16,739 bases of DNA from Hirudo medicinalis (lineage: Eukaryota > Annelida > Clitellata > Hirudinida > Hirudinidae), in contig MPNW01000872.1 in assembly GCA_011800805.1 (NCBI GenBank), forward strand, positions 23,007-39,745. The letters run 5' to 3'. The position numbers and the translations under genes were made by a program. Each line of letters starts with the position of its first letter. Positions within the stretch are counted from its first letter, which is position 1. Below are positions 7,504 through 16,497 of this stretch, piece by piece. A model generated the notes under the pieces. It was given only the letters and a program-made list of their open reading frames with translations. It made no database searches and was not told the origin of the DNA.

Positions 7504-7907
7504 TTTGTTTGTAAACATTACGTACGTCATCATCTGATTGGTCGTTGTCATGATTAGCTGCAGGCCACCTCGGTAAACACTATTTCATTTCTAGGTTTGA
7601 ATCCACTCAAAATAGTTTCATTTAAAAATTATTTCCGATATTTATTTATTTATTTGTTTATTTATTTCAGCGCTCATCGAATTGAAGTGCGACGAAATTT
7701 AGAATTTAGAATTTTTTTCATTTATCTGCAATTATCGGGTGCCCTGCAATAATCGGATGAAAACTTATTTGAATGTCCTCATACCTTCCACTCAATGCAC
7801 TCCTCCTCACTCCCCTTAATTAGGATCAACTTTACTTTTGCGTGAATGGATCGACTGGAGTTTGTTCATTCTTTTACAAAAAATAGGAAACAATCCCGCG
7901 TAAATTT

Positions 7908-7917
7908 GTTATTATTA

Positions 7918-7948
<31 letters not shown>

Positions 7949-7950
7949 CA
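7908..7950. repeat. (TTA)n microsatellite
   Basis: About 43 bp of nearly pure TTA with a single TTG interruption. The reverse frame reads poly-Ile. Confidence 0.92.
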
Positions 7951-8084
7951 TTACATAAATTATACTAAATTGTCGACGAACAGGCAGAGAATATTTTGAA
8001 AATGGAATCATTTCGAAGGACCACCATTGCACCCTCGTTAGGAAAGACGTGGTCGACCCGACAGAAATTTCTAAATACTTAGAC

Positions 8085-8114
8085 CACCCCCTGGCCGGAA
8101 TGACGTCCCTTATC
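8085..8114. repeat. Dispersed 30-bp repeat with CRE-like core, copy 1
   Basis: The 30 bp beginning CACCCCCTGGCCGG and containing GGAATGACGTCCCTT match 8632-8661 at 28 of 30 positions. TGACGTCC is a one-mismatch CRE. The two copies are 547 bp apart in the same orientation, with unrelated flanks. Confidence 0.8.
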
Positions 8115-8500
8115 AGCTTTGTACACAAATTGTTCGAAATGTTCTTGGATAATTTTCAAAGAGGGAGATTAAAAATATAAACGCAAGAACATTTCTTACA
8201 ACAGCAACAAGAAGAAAACTCGGTTTGAATTTTTCAAAAGAGAAATTCCGTTTATCTCGAACGAATCTCATTATTACCGGCAGTCGTCTGCAATTTTTTA
8301 ATCCTCAGAAATATTTGAAATATAAAATTTGAACAGAAATAAAAGATTTTCGAATCGCGATGCAGTTAATCATCCGAATGCATTGGACTGGCTCTTTGAA
8401 AGCGATGTTGAGGATGGAAATGTTCGAATTTCAAGGGGGAAAATCATTGAAAGAATATTCACTGCATAATAATTTACAGAGAATTTGATCTCATGTGACC
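8115..8500. other. Unassigned AT-rich spacer
   Basis: No gene, RNA or repeat is recognised between the two copies of the 30-bp repeat. Confidence 0.45.
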
Positions 8501-8541
8501 TAAGTGCACGCTGCCAGAGCCAGGGACCACATTTGGGGGCT

Positions 8542-8575
8542 GGGGCGTCCCCTGGATCCTGGATCCTGATGCCCC
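8542..8575. other. GC hairpin around a doubled GGATCCT
   Basis: GGGGCGTC (8542-8549) pairs with GATGCCCC (8568-8575) as an 8-bp stem with one G-T pair. The loop holds a direct duplication of CTGGATCC. It is compact and GC-rich in an AT-rich background. There is no T-run after it and no known function. Confidence 0.55.
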
Positions 8576-8631
8576 CCTGACTTTTGGCTAGAGGCAGAAA
8601 ACAGATCGTCTCAAGTTGTGCGAGGGCTTGT

Positions 8632-8661
8632 CACCCCCTGGCTGGAATGACGTCCCTTGTC
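8632..8661. repeat. Dispersed 30-bp repeat with CRE-like core, copy 2
   Basis: Same sequence as 8085-8114 except C to T at unit position 12 and A to G at position 28. The TGACGTCC core is unchanged. Confidence 0.8.
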
Positions 8662-8849
8662 TGTGCATCAAATGATTTAGTGGACTTTGTTGTTGACGCG
8701 AATCGGTGAAAGAATCTCCCTCAAGTTGTATTTCTCTACATCGTGAGTTATTACCTCGGCCTCCAGTCTGAGTCTCCCATAAAAAGCCTCTCTCTCGTTT
8801 CCGAGCGTTCCGCGCATGGACATCGGAATGAGGGTCATTATCAACGCCA

Positions 8850-9045
8850 GCATCATAATCCATCAGGCTGGTAGCAATTAGATACATTACAATTCGCCGT
8901 GAAAGCCTTACCTTTATCAGTTCCGCTACAGGCTGGCTAATGAAATCGATTACAATGGAGCCATTACTGAGGGAGCAAGCGAGTCGGAACCTGGCAACTG
9001 CCCATTCGTACAGGGGGGGCGGGGGGCGTGATTGGTCCGGCATGG
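8850..9045. promoter_or_regulatory. Candidate enhancer or promoter-like segment
   Basis: A GC-balanced segment with several recognisable transcription factor words. These are CAATTAG and TTACAATT near 8874-8893 (homeodomain-type), TAATGAAAT at 8938-8946 (the POU TAATGARAT motif), ACAATGG at 8952-8958 (SOX), CCATTAC at 8961-8967, a GC-box run GGGGGGGCGGGGGGCG near 9013-9028 (Sp/KLF), and ATTGG at 9031-9035 (inverted CCAAT, NF-Y). Sp/KLF sites next to CCAAT boxes are typical of animal promoters. The 167-codon minus frame over this area has no recognisable domain and is likely incidental. No transcription start is seen. Confidence 0.35.
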
Positions 9046-9400
9046 ACCTGCTGGAAAATGTTTTCGTCTTGACAAGCTTAATTAAATGCACTTCTCTCGC
9101 GGGATTTTATCATTTGAGTCACGAACGCCGACCCTGTGATCATCACGGAGAGAGGAAAGACGGCCACGCCCGGAACACTAAAAAGGTGTTTGTGTTTCTG
9201 TGTCTCTGCGTGTGGCCGACGTGCACATGGCCCGCGGGTCATTAAATTTCACTTCTGCTTACATCCCCTTGTCTGAATTTGGAAGGGGAACCCATGCCGG
9301 AAGAACGCTTGTTCTCATGAGACCTGCGGTGGCTCAGGGAGTTGATCTTCCACGAGATGAAAAGTAGAATGGTTTCGCTTTCCTCGATTTATGGGGGTGT
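9046..9400. other. Unassigned spacer, moderately GC-rich
   Basis: This segment continues the GC-richer zone and includes a GTGTTTGTGTTTCTGTGTCTC run near 9187-9207. No gene or RNA is recognised. A plus frame (8940-9245, 101 codons) has no domain signature. Confidence 0.4.
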
Positions 9401-9401
9401 T

Positions 9402-10065
9402 GTAATTGTAATTGTGATTGTGATTGTAATTGTAATTGTAGTTGTAATTGTAATTGTAATTGTAATTGTGATTGTAATTGTAATTGTGATTGTAATTGTA
9501 ATTGTGATTGTAATTGTAATTGTGATTGTAGTTGTAATTGTAATTGTGATTGTGATTGTGATTGTGATTGTGATTGTAATTGTGATTGTGATTGTGATTG
9601 TAATTGTGATTGTAATTGTAATTGTAAATGTAATTGTAATTGTGATTGTGATTGTGATTGTGATTGTAATTGTAATTGTGATTGTGATTGTAATTGTAAT
9701 TGTAATTGTGATTGTGATTGTGATTGTAATTGTAATTGTGATTGTAATTGTAATTGTAAATGTAATTGTAAATGTAATTGTAATTGTGATTGTGATTGTG
9801 ATTGTGATTGTAATTGTAATTGTAATTGTAATTGTGATTGTGATTGTGATTGTAATTGTGATTGAAGTTGTAATTGTAATTGTGATTGTGATTGTAATTG
9901 TAATTGTAATTGTAATTGTGATTGTGATTGTAATTGTAATTGTAATTGTGATTGTGATTGTAATTGTAATTGTAATTGTAATTGTGATTGTGATTGTAAT
10001 TGTAATTGTGATTGTAATTGTAATTGTAGTTGTAATTGTAATTGTAATTGTAATTGTGATTGTAA
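9402..10065 (+). repeat. Hexanucleotide satellite (TGTAAT/TGTGAT)n, about 107 units
   Basis: The array is built of 6-bp units, TGTAAT (about 58) and TGTGAT (about 42), with three TGTAGT, three TGTAAA and one TGAAGT. From 9421 to about 10060 the 6-bp phase never shifts, so no indel is visible over about 640 bp. A 54-bp stretch of unit order at 9623-9676 recurs exactly at 9767-9820 (144 bp later), which indicates internal duplication. The 253-254 codon frames on both strands (Ile-Val on +, Asn-Tyr-Asn-His on -) follow from a 6-bp repeat without stops and are not credible genes. Confidence 0.97.
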
Positions 10066-10211
10066 TTATGGTTCATTTATATAGCTTAGCTCAAGAGGCG
10101 CTTTGAATGATCTCCGAGAGTGACATCGTAGTCCGGGCTGTGAACTGAATGCTTTCGTGCATGTTTTAGCAGAACTTTGTTCACAACTTCGACTGTTAAT
10201 AACCATTAAAC

Positions 10212-10244
<33 letters not shown>

Positions 10245-10308
10245 CGATGACGATGACGACGAGGACGATGATGATGATGATGGTGGTGGTGGCGATGATG
10301 GTGATGAT
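10212..10308. repeat. (GAT)n microsatellite with GAC, GGT interruptions
   Basis: About 97 bp of GAT triplets with GAC/GAG and GGT blocks in the middle and end. It is the fifth ATC/GAT tract in the window and has GAT on the plus strand, opposite to the first two. Confidence 0.95.
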
Positions 10309-10370
10309 TAATTACCCTGGCGTCTAGTTTTCAATGGCATAAATATCTCTTGGATAAAATCAAACGATTT

Positions 10371-10401
10371 GATGAACCATCGTTAACGATGAGCCTTCAT
10401 C
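10371..10401. other. Compound palindrome
   Basis: CATCGTTAACGATG (10378-10391) is a perfect 14-bp palindrome. It is nested in a second inverted pair, GATGAA (10371-10376) with TTCATC (10396-10401). Together they could extrude as a cruciform or act as a dimer-binding site. Confidence 0.7.
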
Positions 10402-11140
10402 GTGACCTCGCTTTGACCCGATGATCCAAGATTCTCTCGGGCTTTGTCGAAATGTTTATAATTTGTCCTGCATTTGAAGTCATCTTTCAGGTCATTTTCG
10501 ACCATTCCCGAGGGAAAAAAGCCATTTTGCAAACGTCTAAATAATGTAATTTGACCGACAGCAATGTATTTGTATAATGTATTTTAGTCGTCTGCTGGTT
10601 TTCGGAAGTTCACTTTTTGTTTTAAAAGTTTGTTATTTTTAATTTGTACATATAAATATATTTTTTTATTTCGCAGAGAGGGCATGATTATCAATTTAAG
10701 TGACTAAATGGTTGCGGTCATCAATTATTTGACCTCTCGAGGGGACAAACCAGACGTGGCCCGATTAAATCCATTCTTCCCTTTTGTTTACCTTTTCGTC
10801 CGAGGATTGACGCATTAGCTTTTCTTGTTGTTGTGCGATTTTCTTCTTGTTTACCTGCTCCTTTTCAACCTGGGAGGTTTTTTTTTTATGATTTCAACGA
10901 AATACGAAGATATTCATCTTAGCATCGACAAGAATCTAAAAGAAAAAAAAAATCCCAGGTACGTAATAGGTGTGGAAGTTGACCCGATGTTATGACGGAT
11001 TCTTTCGTAATGTTTTTCGTCCGAAAAATATCAAACTGAATGATCCCTGAGAGCCGAGCAGTTTGTCGATGAAACATTTCGCAAAAACATTCGGTTGCCA
11101 TCAACATTCGCCAACCTCGATTTGTATTTGCCGTTATTTT
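10402..11140. other. Unassigned AT-rich region
   Basis: No gene, RNA gene or repeat family recognised. A 74-codon minus frame (10919-11143) has no domain signature. Confidence 0.45.
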
Positions 11141-11143
11141 CAT

Positions 11144-11305
11144 TTCCTTAAATTATTAATAGTTAATTACTAATTATGAATTAATAAGTAATTAATAGTG
11201 ATGACTTGATAATTAATTAATTAAGATGAATTAATAATTCATTAATATTGATGAATTCATAATTAGTTAATAATAATGAATTAATTATCATAAATAATTT
11301 CCGTC
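11144..11305. repeat. TTAATTA-rich AT repeat region
   Basis: The segment is composed mostly of TTAATTA/AATTAAT words with recurring ATGAATTAATAA phrases at irregular spacing, for example near 11175, 11227 and 11275. It is extremely AT-rich and highly self-complementary. Confidence 0.75.
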
Positions 11306-11365
11306 AAATCGAAAAAAAATCGATGGAGATGCTTGCAACGAAATTCTAAATTCCGATTTCTTGTC

Positions 11366-11434
11366 TGTGAATTATAATTTTAATTTATAATAATTTATAA
11401 TTTATAATAATTTATAATTTATAATTATAATTTT
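11366..11434. repeat. (AATTTATAAT)n AT-rich tandem repeat
   Basis: About 70 bp of AATTTATAAT/AATTATAAT units abut the telomere-type repeat. The units are near-palindromic. Confidence 0.88.
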
Positions 11435-11460
11435 AACCCTAGGTTAGGGTTAGGGTTAGG
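11435..11460 (+). repeat. Interstitial telomere-type repeat (TTAGGG) with inverted start
   Basis: AACCCTA (11435-11441) is followed by GGTTAGGGTTAGGGTTAGG (11442-11460), giving about three TTAGGG units with one unit in the opposite orientation at the left edge. TTAGGG is the telomere repeat of most animals but not of most insects, which typically use TTAGG. The tract is too short to be a chromosome end and looks like an interstitial insertion, for example at a repaired break. Confidence 0.85.
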
Positions 11461-11723
11461 TGAACTTCTCAGCCGGCGAAATAAAATAATTTTTATAACA
11501 ATTTTGTAAAACATCGTAAAAAATAAAAAGCGTCTCAAAAAATTTTAAAATTTCTCTGAAAGTCCGATGATCAACATTGTCCTAATCTCTGAAAACATTA
11601 AGTGTTGCATAATCATGTGAACTGGACACGAAAAGGTCAAAAGTAATTTTTTGGCGATCAAGTCGACAGGAGTCTGAAGCTCAAATAGTCGCTTGACTCC
11701 ACTGAGCGGGAAGTTTAAGTGAA
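11461..11723. other. Unassigned spacer
   Basis: AT-rich sequence with no feature recognised. Confidence 0.45.
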
Positions 11724-11980
11724 CGTAACATTACATTACATTACATTGCATTACATAACATTACATAACATAACGTAACGTAACATAACATAACATGACA
11801 TGACATGACATGACATGACATGACATGACATGACATGACATAACATAACATAACATAACATAACATAACACAACACAACACAACACAACACAACACAACA
11901 ACACAACATAACATAACATAACATCACATAACATCACATGACATAACATTACAATACATTACATTACATAACATAACATT
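11724..11980 (+). repeat. Pentanucleotide array (TNACA)n with nested variant blocks
   Basis: About 50 units of 5 bp. The order is TTACA-rich edge, TAACA/TAACG, a block of nine TGACA, six TAACA, about seven CAACA (with a small 3-bp phase slip near 11900), TAACA, TCACA/TGACA mix, then TTACA again at the right edge. The block order is roughly symmetric. The minus-strand frame over it (Cys/Val/Met/Leu) is a product of the repeat. Confidence 0.96.
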
Positions 11981-11984
11981 AATT

Positions 11985-12849
11985 TGAAGTGGTTTAAGTA
12001 GGCTAATGTCCGTGCGATAAACCACTCGATACATTCCACAATAAAGCAATTCTGCGATCAAAATACATTTCCCCATTTCCTGCTAAGCTTCCGCAGGACA
12101 GAATTCAGCTGGAAATGAGAGCTGAATTTTTTGTTTTCCCAAGCGATTAAAATTTTTCGGAACATTTTCAAGTTTTCCCTTTCGCCATAGATCCGTGTTG
12201 AATTTTAATTTTCCCGGACCCGGGGGCGTCCTCATCTAGGCCGGCATTTCTGCCGGTGACGGCTTCTATTGGGGATCCCAGAACATCCTCTGTAGCCCGG
12301 TTAAAAATTTAAGGACATTTGAGACAATCGATCCTCCAAGTATCAATTATCGTGACGGATTCTAATGGCTCTGTTTGTTCGAATGGCAGGACTTAATTAG
12401 GGATTGTACTGTTCGTAATCTTCGTAGGAGTCACGAGGCGTCGTGAATTTTTGTACATGCTTCGCTCGGCTCAAAATAGTTTTTAACTTTCTTAGAGGAC
12501 TGACTGTCTCTAGCTATCGCTAATCATCACTCACTATAATAGTTACGCTGGACAGGTTGCAAATGTTTACACACGAGGAAGATGGAATCTACTTGTTTCC
12601 GGAATCTTTATGTTTTATGGAAATCAGCTTTTTATACGCGAATCCGACAGGCAATTGGCAACACGACTCCGGCTAATGGATGCATTCAGGTCACTCAGAG
12701 ATGCTAAGCACCCATCACTTGCATATTGTTTGCTTAGAAGTTGATTTTCTCCTCAACATCATAGATGGATGATTTTATTGCAGTATGAATGTCTTTTGTT
12801 CGAAGAATGTATTTTGAGCTGTCAGAATGCTTGTACTGGATGAGATCGG
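11985..12849. other. Unassigned region with a GC hairpin
   Basis: No gene is recognised. A GC-rich patch (about 12214-12300) contains CCCGGACCCGGG and a perfect short hairpin, CCGGCA-TTTC-TGCCGG (12241-12256), of unknown role. The remainder is AT-rich without repeats. Confidence 0.4.
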
Positions 12850-12977
12850 CATCACGATTTTGTAAAGTAAGATGAAAACAATTGAAGCAAAGTAGTGATT
12901 TTCTCTCTAAAATTATATTTAAGAAGTAGGCCGCAGAGTTGCAACAGACGCTCTTATAATGCAGCGCCAAAAAAAAA
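12850..12977. repeat. 128-bp tandem duplication, unit 1
   Basis: The unit begins CATCACGATTTTG and ends GCAGCGCC followed by nine A. It is repeated head to tail in the next segment with about 90% identity. The A-run at the end of both units resembles the tail of a short retroposon, but no tRNA or 5S-like promoter is visible. Confidence 0.93.
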
Positions 12978-13122
12978 CATCACGATTTTGTAAAGTAAGA
13001 TGAAAACAATTGAAGCAAAGTAGTGATTTTCTTTCTAAAACTATACTTAAATAAAATTACACTTAAGAAGTAGGCCACAGAGTTGCAACAGACGCTCTTA
13101 TAATGCAGTGCCAAAAAAAAAA
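12978..13122. repeat. 128-bp tandem duplication, unit 2
   Basis: Second unit, 145 bp long. It is close to unit 1 but contains an extra 16-17 bp from a local duplication of the ACTATACTTAA/ACACTTAA segment near 13040-13068. It ends GCAGTGCC plus about ten A. Confidence 0.93.
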
Positions 13123-13565
13123 TGAAAAAAGGTTTTGAAAGCCAAAATTATAAGAGAAAGGTGAGAAAATTTCCATCTAGAATCTAGCAGCGAGAGCAAC
13201 ATTTCTGTTAATAATTTCTGTAATAATATATTGGATATGACGAAAGTGTCACGGCGTGTATTTCAAAAAGCTGAAGTAGTTAAACTAATGTCCAAGATCC
13301 GAAGGTCGCGCGTCCTCCACCGGTATTTAGATTGCAGCCCGGTGTGAAGCCGTGTTCGACCGAGATTTACAGTCCACCGTTGCCTTGTTTATGGTGCCGG
13401 CCATTCAATTCCATCGAAGAGGTTATAAATTCCTTCCTGAAGGGGCAGAATGGTAATTGTGACTATTTGTAGAGCGATTGCTACCGAGGTTCTTATTCCG
13501 TTTGACTAGATTTATCTTCCAGTGGCTGGCTGGTCTCATCAGTTTCCCTGACCTCGGGCTTCCCT
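13123..13565. other. Unassigned spacer with mixed composition
   Basis: Between 13300 and 13560 the sequence is less AT-biased than its flanks and contains GGTAATTG near 13452 (homeodomain-type). A 72-codon minus frame (13423-13641) lacks any domain and runs through the GC-rich patch. Not called as a gene. Confidence 0.4.
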
Positions 13566-13592
13566 TGGGGGAGCGGGGGCGGGGGGCGGGCT
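13566..13592. promoter_or_regulatory. GC-box run (Sp/KLF-type)
   Basis: GGGGGAGCGGGGGCGGGGGG and following CGGGC form overlapping GC-boxes in an otherwise AT-rich window. It resembles the G-run at 9013-9028. No CCAAT box, TATA box or transcript start is seen next to it, so a promoter is only a possibility. Confidence 0.3.
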
Positions 13593-13619
13593 TGTTCCCG
13601 TGTAAAAGGAAATTGAACT

Positions 13620-14714
13620 GGACTTTAAAGAACGATGTCATAACAGTAAGCTAGAAGATACTTTTTGAAGTGCATTTTTGTGGAAATTACAGTTGAGTGA
13701 AGCACAGCAGACTAATGAATATCGTTCTTTTTTTTTTAATTTTGTTAAATTTCGTAATTAAGAACTCCAAGTCTGCAAATTTTAGGAGACTGATAATTCC
13801 TGAAATTTGATTTGGCTATTTTTTCTCAGCGAAAATTTTACAGTTGCAAAGTTTCGCCTTGACAGCGTCATATGGAATTTTATGTCGCATTGAAATTCTC
13901 ACTTATGGTTACTCTCGACTTTCTTGAGTAGGATTTAAGGTGCTGATATTATATCTTTATGGTCGACTTTGTTGCTTTGATTGTTAAAGTTCACAAAGAG
14001 CAAACCGAGGGCGTCGTAAAAAGGGTTAGTGAACCGAGCATTTACTGACGAGCATTAGGGGTACGTGCTACCGAGCGGCCTTTTGGTTTTGGGGATAAAA
14101 ATGATCAAATCACATTCAGACTGTCACGTGTGGAAAGGAGTGCGACCTCACAATGAAAACGTGTGGTGCAAGATTTCTTCGAATCACTCCGGCTGCTGCT
14201 TTCAAACGAAAATAAAACTTAATTCATCTCCTCGAATTTTTAATTGGATTTAATTTCGTTTGCAGAGAAACTCAGAGCGAGATTCTTTATTGTAAGAAAA
14301 GTGAATATGCTTGTGGAATTTACAAGACGCCCGAAGGCTGTAACTTTTTTATAATTAATTATCGTGTCGTCGGTGGTTTGGCTTTTTTTCCTTCCAGCAA
14401 AAATTCAAGCAAACTCTTGAAAATATACGTCCTTCGTGGACAAACCTTTAACGGAGCATAAATTAAGCGCAGGGGCAAATTCCTTTGGTGACCTTATCAC
14501 GACCCCGGAGTGGAATGCAATTTAAGATGTCTCCAATGTTGGAAGTGTTTATACCTTTATTTTTTTCTAGAGAAATCCAGATCACAAATGCGCTATCAGG
14601 ATGAACCGACGATAGTGAGAATGAGTCTTTTGTGAGATTGATGAATGCCTAGGATGCTAAGACTGCTGGCACTGGGACGTGTTTAGGTTATCAAGCTGAA
14701 AATGAAAAACAACT

Positions 14715-14717
<3 letters not shown>
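13620..14717. other. Unassigned region
   Basis: No gene or RNA recognised. A full E-box CACGTG lies near 14125-14130 and a half-site AGGTCA (reverse, in GGTGACCTT) near 14488. Both words are common by chance. Confidence 0.4.

Positions 14718-14755
<38 letters not shown>
14718..14755. repeat. (CT)n dinucleotide microsatellite
   Basis: About 19 uninterrupted CT units. The plus frame reads Leu-Ser through it and is not a gene. Confidence 0.97.
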
Positions 14756-14757
<2 letters not shown>

Positions 14758-16078
14758 TTATTTGTTGCAGAGAAAGATTTTTCGGCCACCCCAACAAAAT
14801 TATCTTAAAATTGCTTGGGAATTTATCGGCATTTCTTCGCTCAAAGAAAATAAAAACCCGTGTTCGTTGCTTAAAGAATGCCTAATACATGTAAACTATT
14901 GACCGTCCGTGCAGGCGCTCGTAAATCTTGGAAGATCGCATCCTGAGTTTAATGACCGACCGACGTAAGGTTTCCTGGAATCCCCCCCCTTCTTGGATTC
15001 ACTTAAAGGAAGCCACTCTTGAACCATTTAGGTTCTGATCACGCAGAGTGATCTTGTGACTTTTCAGTAAATAATTTGCGGAGAGAAAGATTGCAACGCA
15101 TGAGTTATGATTCCATGTTCCGTGCAACAATTCTCTTCGTGTCTTTTTCTATGGAAATTAATGAGACACCATCTCGATGGAGTGAATGAACAGGAGAATG
15201 AGTAACCTTAACGGCTCTATTTGGCTCAACTTGAGATTTTAAATTGATATAGGGAGAGCCTTTCCAGGAGAAAAGCACGCTTCTCAAGTGTCTTGTAACC
15301 GATTTCCTTGTACGACTGGATACGACTGGGTGACGCTCGTACTGTGGAACATTTTTCTTTTGTGAATCTCTCTACCATCACCTTTTCTGATTGGAAGGCA
15401 AATGTGATTTGAATTATGAAGAAGGAGTTAATTGGAGATTAATTGAAATTTTTTTTTCTCTCTCGTGAAGCTCGAACAATTTGTTGCGAAATTCAGGACG
15501 CAAACGAAGCGACTGGGAGTCCATTTCAAGCAGATGTGATGGAAATTGATGATAGTCGAGAATAGACATAAGAGAATTTTTTTTCCATGCTTTTCTCCAT
15601 TTTCTCATTCATTGTCAGTCTGGCAAGAGACCACATGCTTCACGCTGCTATGAAATTAGCCGCGTGTGGTTCTAATTAGCAATAAGAAGAATCAATATTT
15701 AGCTTTTATTTTGACTGCCTGGCCGTGCGAGATTAGCTCGGAATGATCTCGTGCGGAAGGGCTTTTGAGTGAAAGGTATTATAAATTGAATCAATCATTT
15801 TAAAACTCCGCACCTGATGGCAGAAAATTCTTCTCTTGGCCTTTTTCACCCCATTTTTCCAGCGGTGAGCTTCTACCCTTCATTGATGCCTTTCGACTTG
15901 GGCACTTCATCTGTCCGATGATTTCGTAAAATAATTTTGTCGACGAAAGCGTTCTCTCGTAAGCAAGAGACGGATTGAGTCGTGTTCGTGGAGAGGACAC
16001 CGATCAAAATGGTAGGCAGCATAATAGCTGGAGAGATTGAAAAGATGAAAAGAGACTTTTCCAATAACAACAAACTGA
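14756..16078. other. Unassigned region
   Basis: About 1.3 kb with several short minus-strand open frames (15105-15287, 15414-15608, 15800-16000, 15873-16073). Their translations look mixed rather than low-complexity, but I recognise no domain, see no consistent splice junctions linking them, and overlapping frames are equally open. An exon here cannot be excluded, but none is supported. Confidence 0.35.
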
Positions 16079-16144
16079 AGGATGGATGGTTAGGTGAGTA
16101 GATGGGTGAATGGATGGGTGGAAGGGTGAATGGGTGGATGGATT
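16079..16144 (+). repeat. GGATGGGTGAAT tetramer-type minisatellite
   Basis: A 66-bp run of GGAT, GGGT and GAAT words, for example GGATGGGTGGAAGGGTGAAT. It is a degenerate (GGAT)n array with strong purine asymmetry on the plus strand. Confidence 0.88.
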
Positions 16145-16451
16145 AAGCTTACTGGAATAAATGAGAAGATGAATTAGTTACACTGAAAGTAAAGAGAAAT
16201 TGGCTTCCATTAGCCCCAATATCCGTCTGATGCGAGAAAGAGGAAGGCGCACGTCCTTAACTCCATTGACCTTTTGATGGTTTCCTGTAAGAAATCGCGA
16301 GCAGCATTGACAAGCTGTCGACTTTCATCATTCCGGGATCTTGGGTAATGTCTCCGACCTCCGTGTGCTTTGATCGATTTGCTGGAATTGAGGATGAGGG
16401 AATGTTTCATTGCAAAATAGACGATTGTTGATGCTATGATGCTTCCAAAAA
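16145..16451. other. Unassigned spacer
   Basis: A 66-codon minus frame (16210-16410) has no recognisable domain. No repeat or RNA gene is seen. Confidence 0.4.
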
Positions 16452-16497
16452 GAGGAAAAAGAGGATGAAGAGGAGGAGGAGGAGGAGGAGGAGGAAG
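16452..16497. repeat. (GGA)n purine tract
   Basis: A purine-only run whose core AGGAGGAGG (16469-16495) is pure GGA. Such tracts can form triplex or G-rich structures. Confidence 0.93.

Noticed and set aside
8588..9091. 167-codon minus-strand frame
   Set aside because: It is the longest non-repetitive frame, but its translation shows no recognisable domain, and the region is better explained by moderate GC content lowering stop frequency.
9315..10106. 253-254 codon open frames on both strands
   Set aside because: They are the direct translation of a 6-bp repeat with no stop codons (Ile-Val and Asn-Tyr-Asn-His). Their ends lie just outside the array and show no domain.
14756..16410. Series of short minus-strand frames as exons of one gene
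   Set aside because: The frames overlap each other in different phases, splice sites joining them were not convincing, and no domain was recognised.
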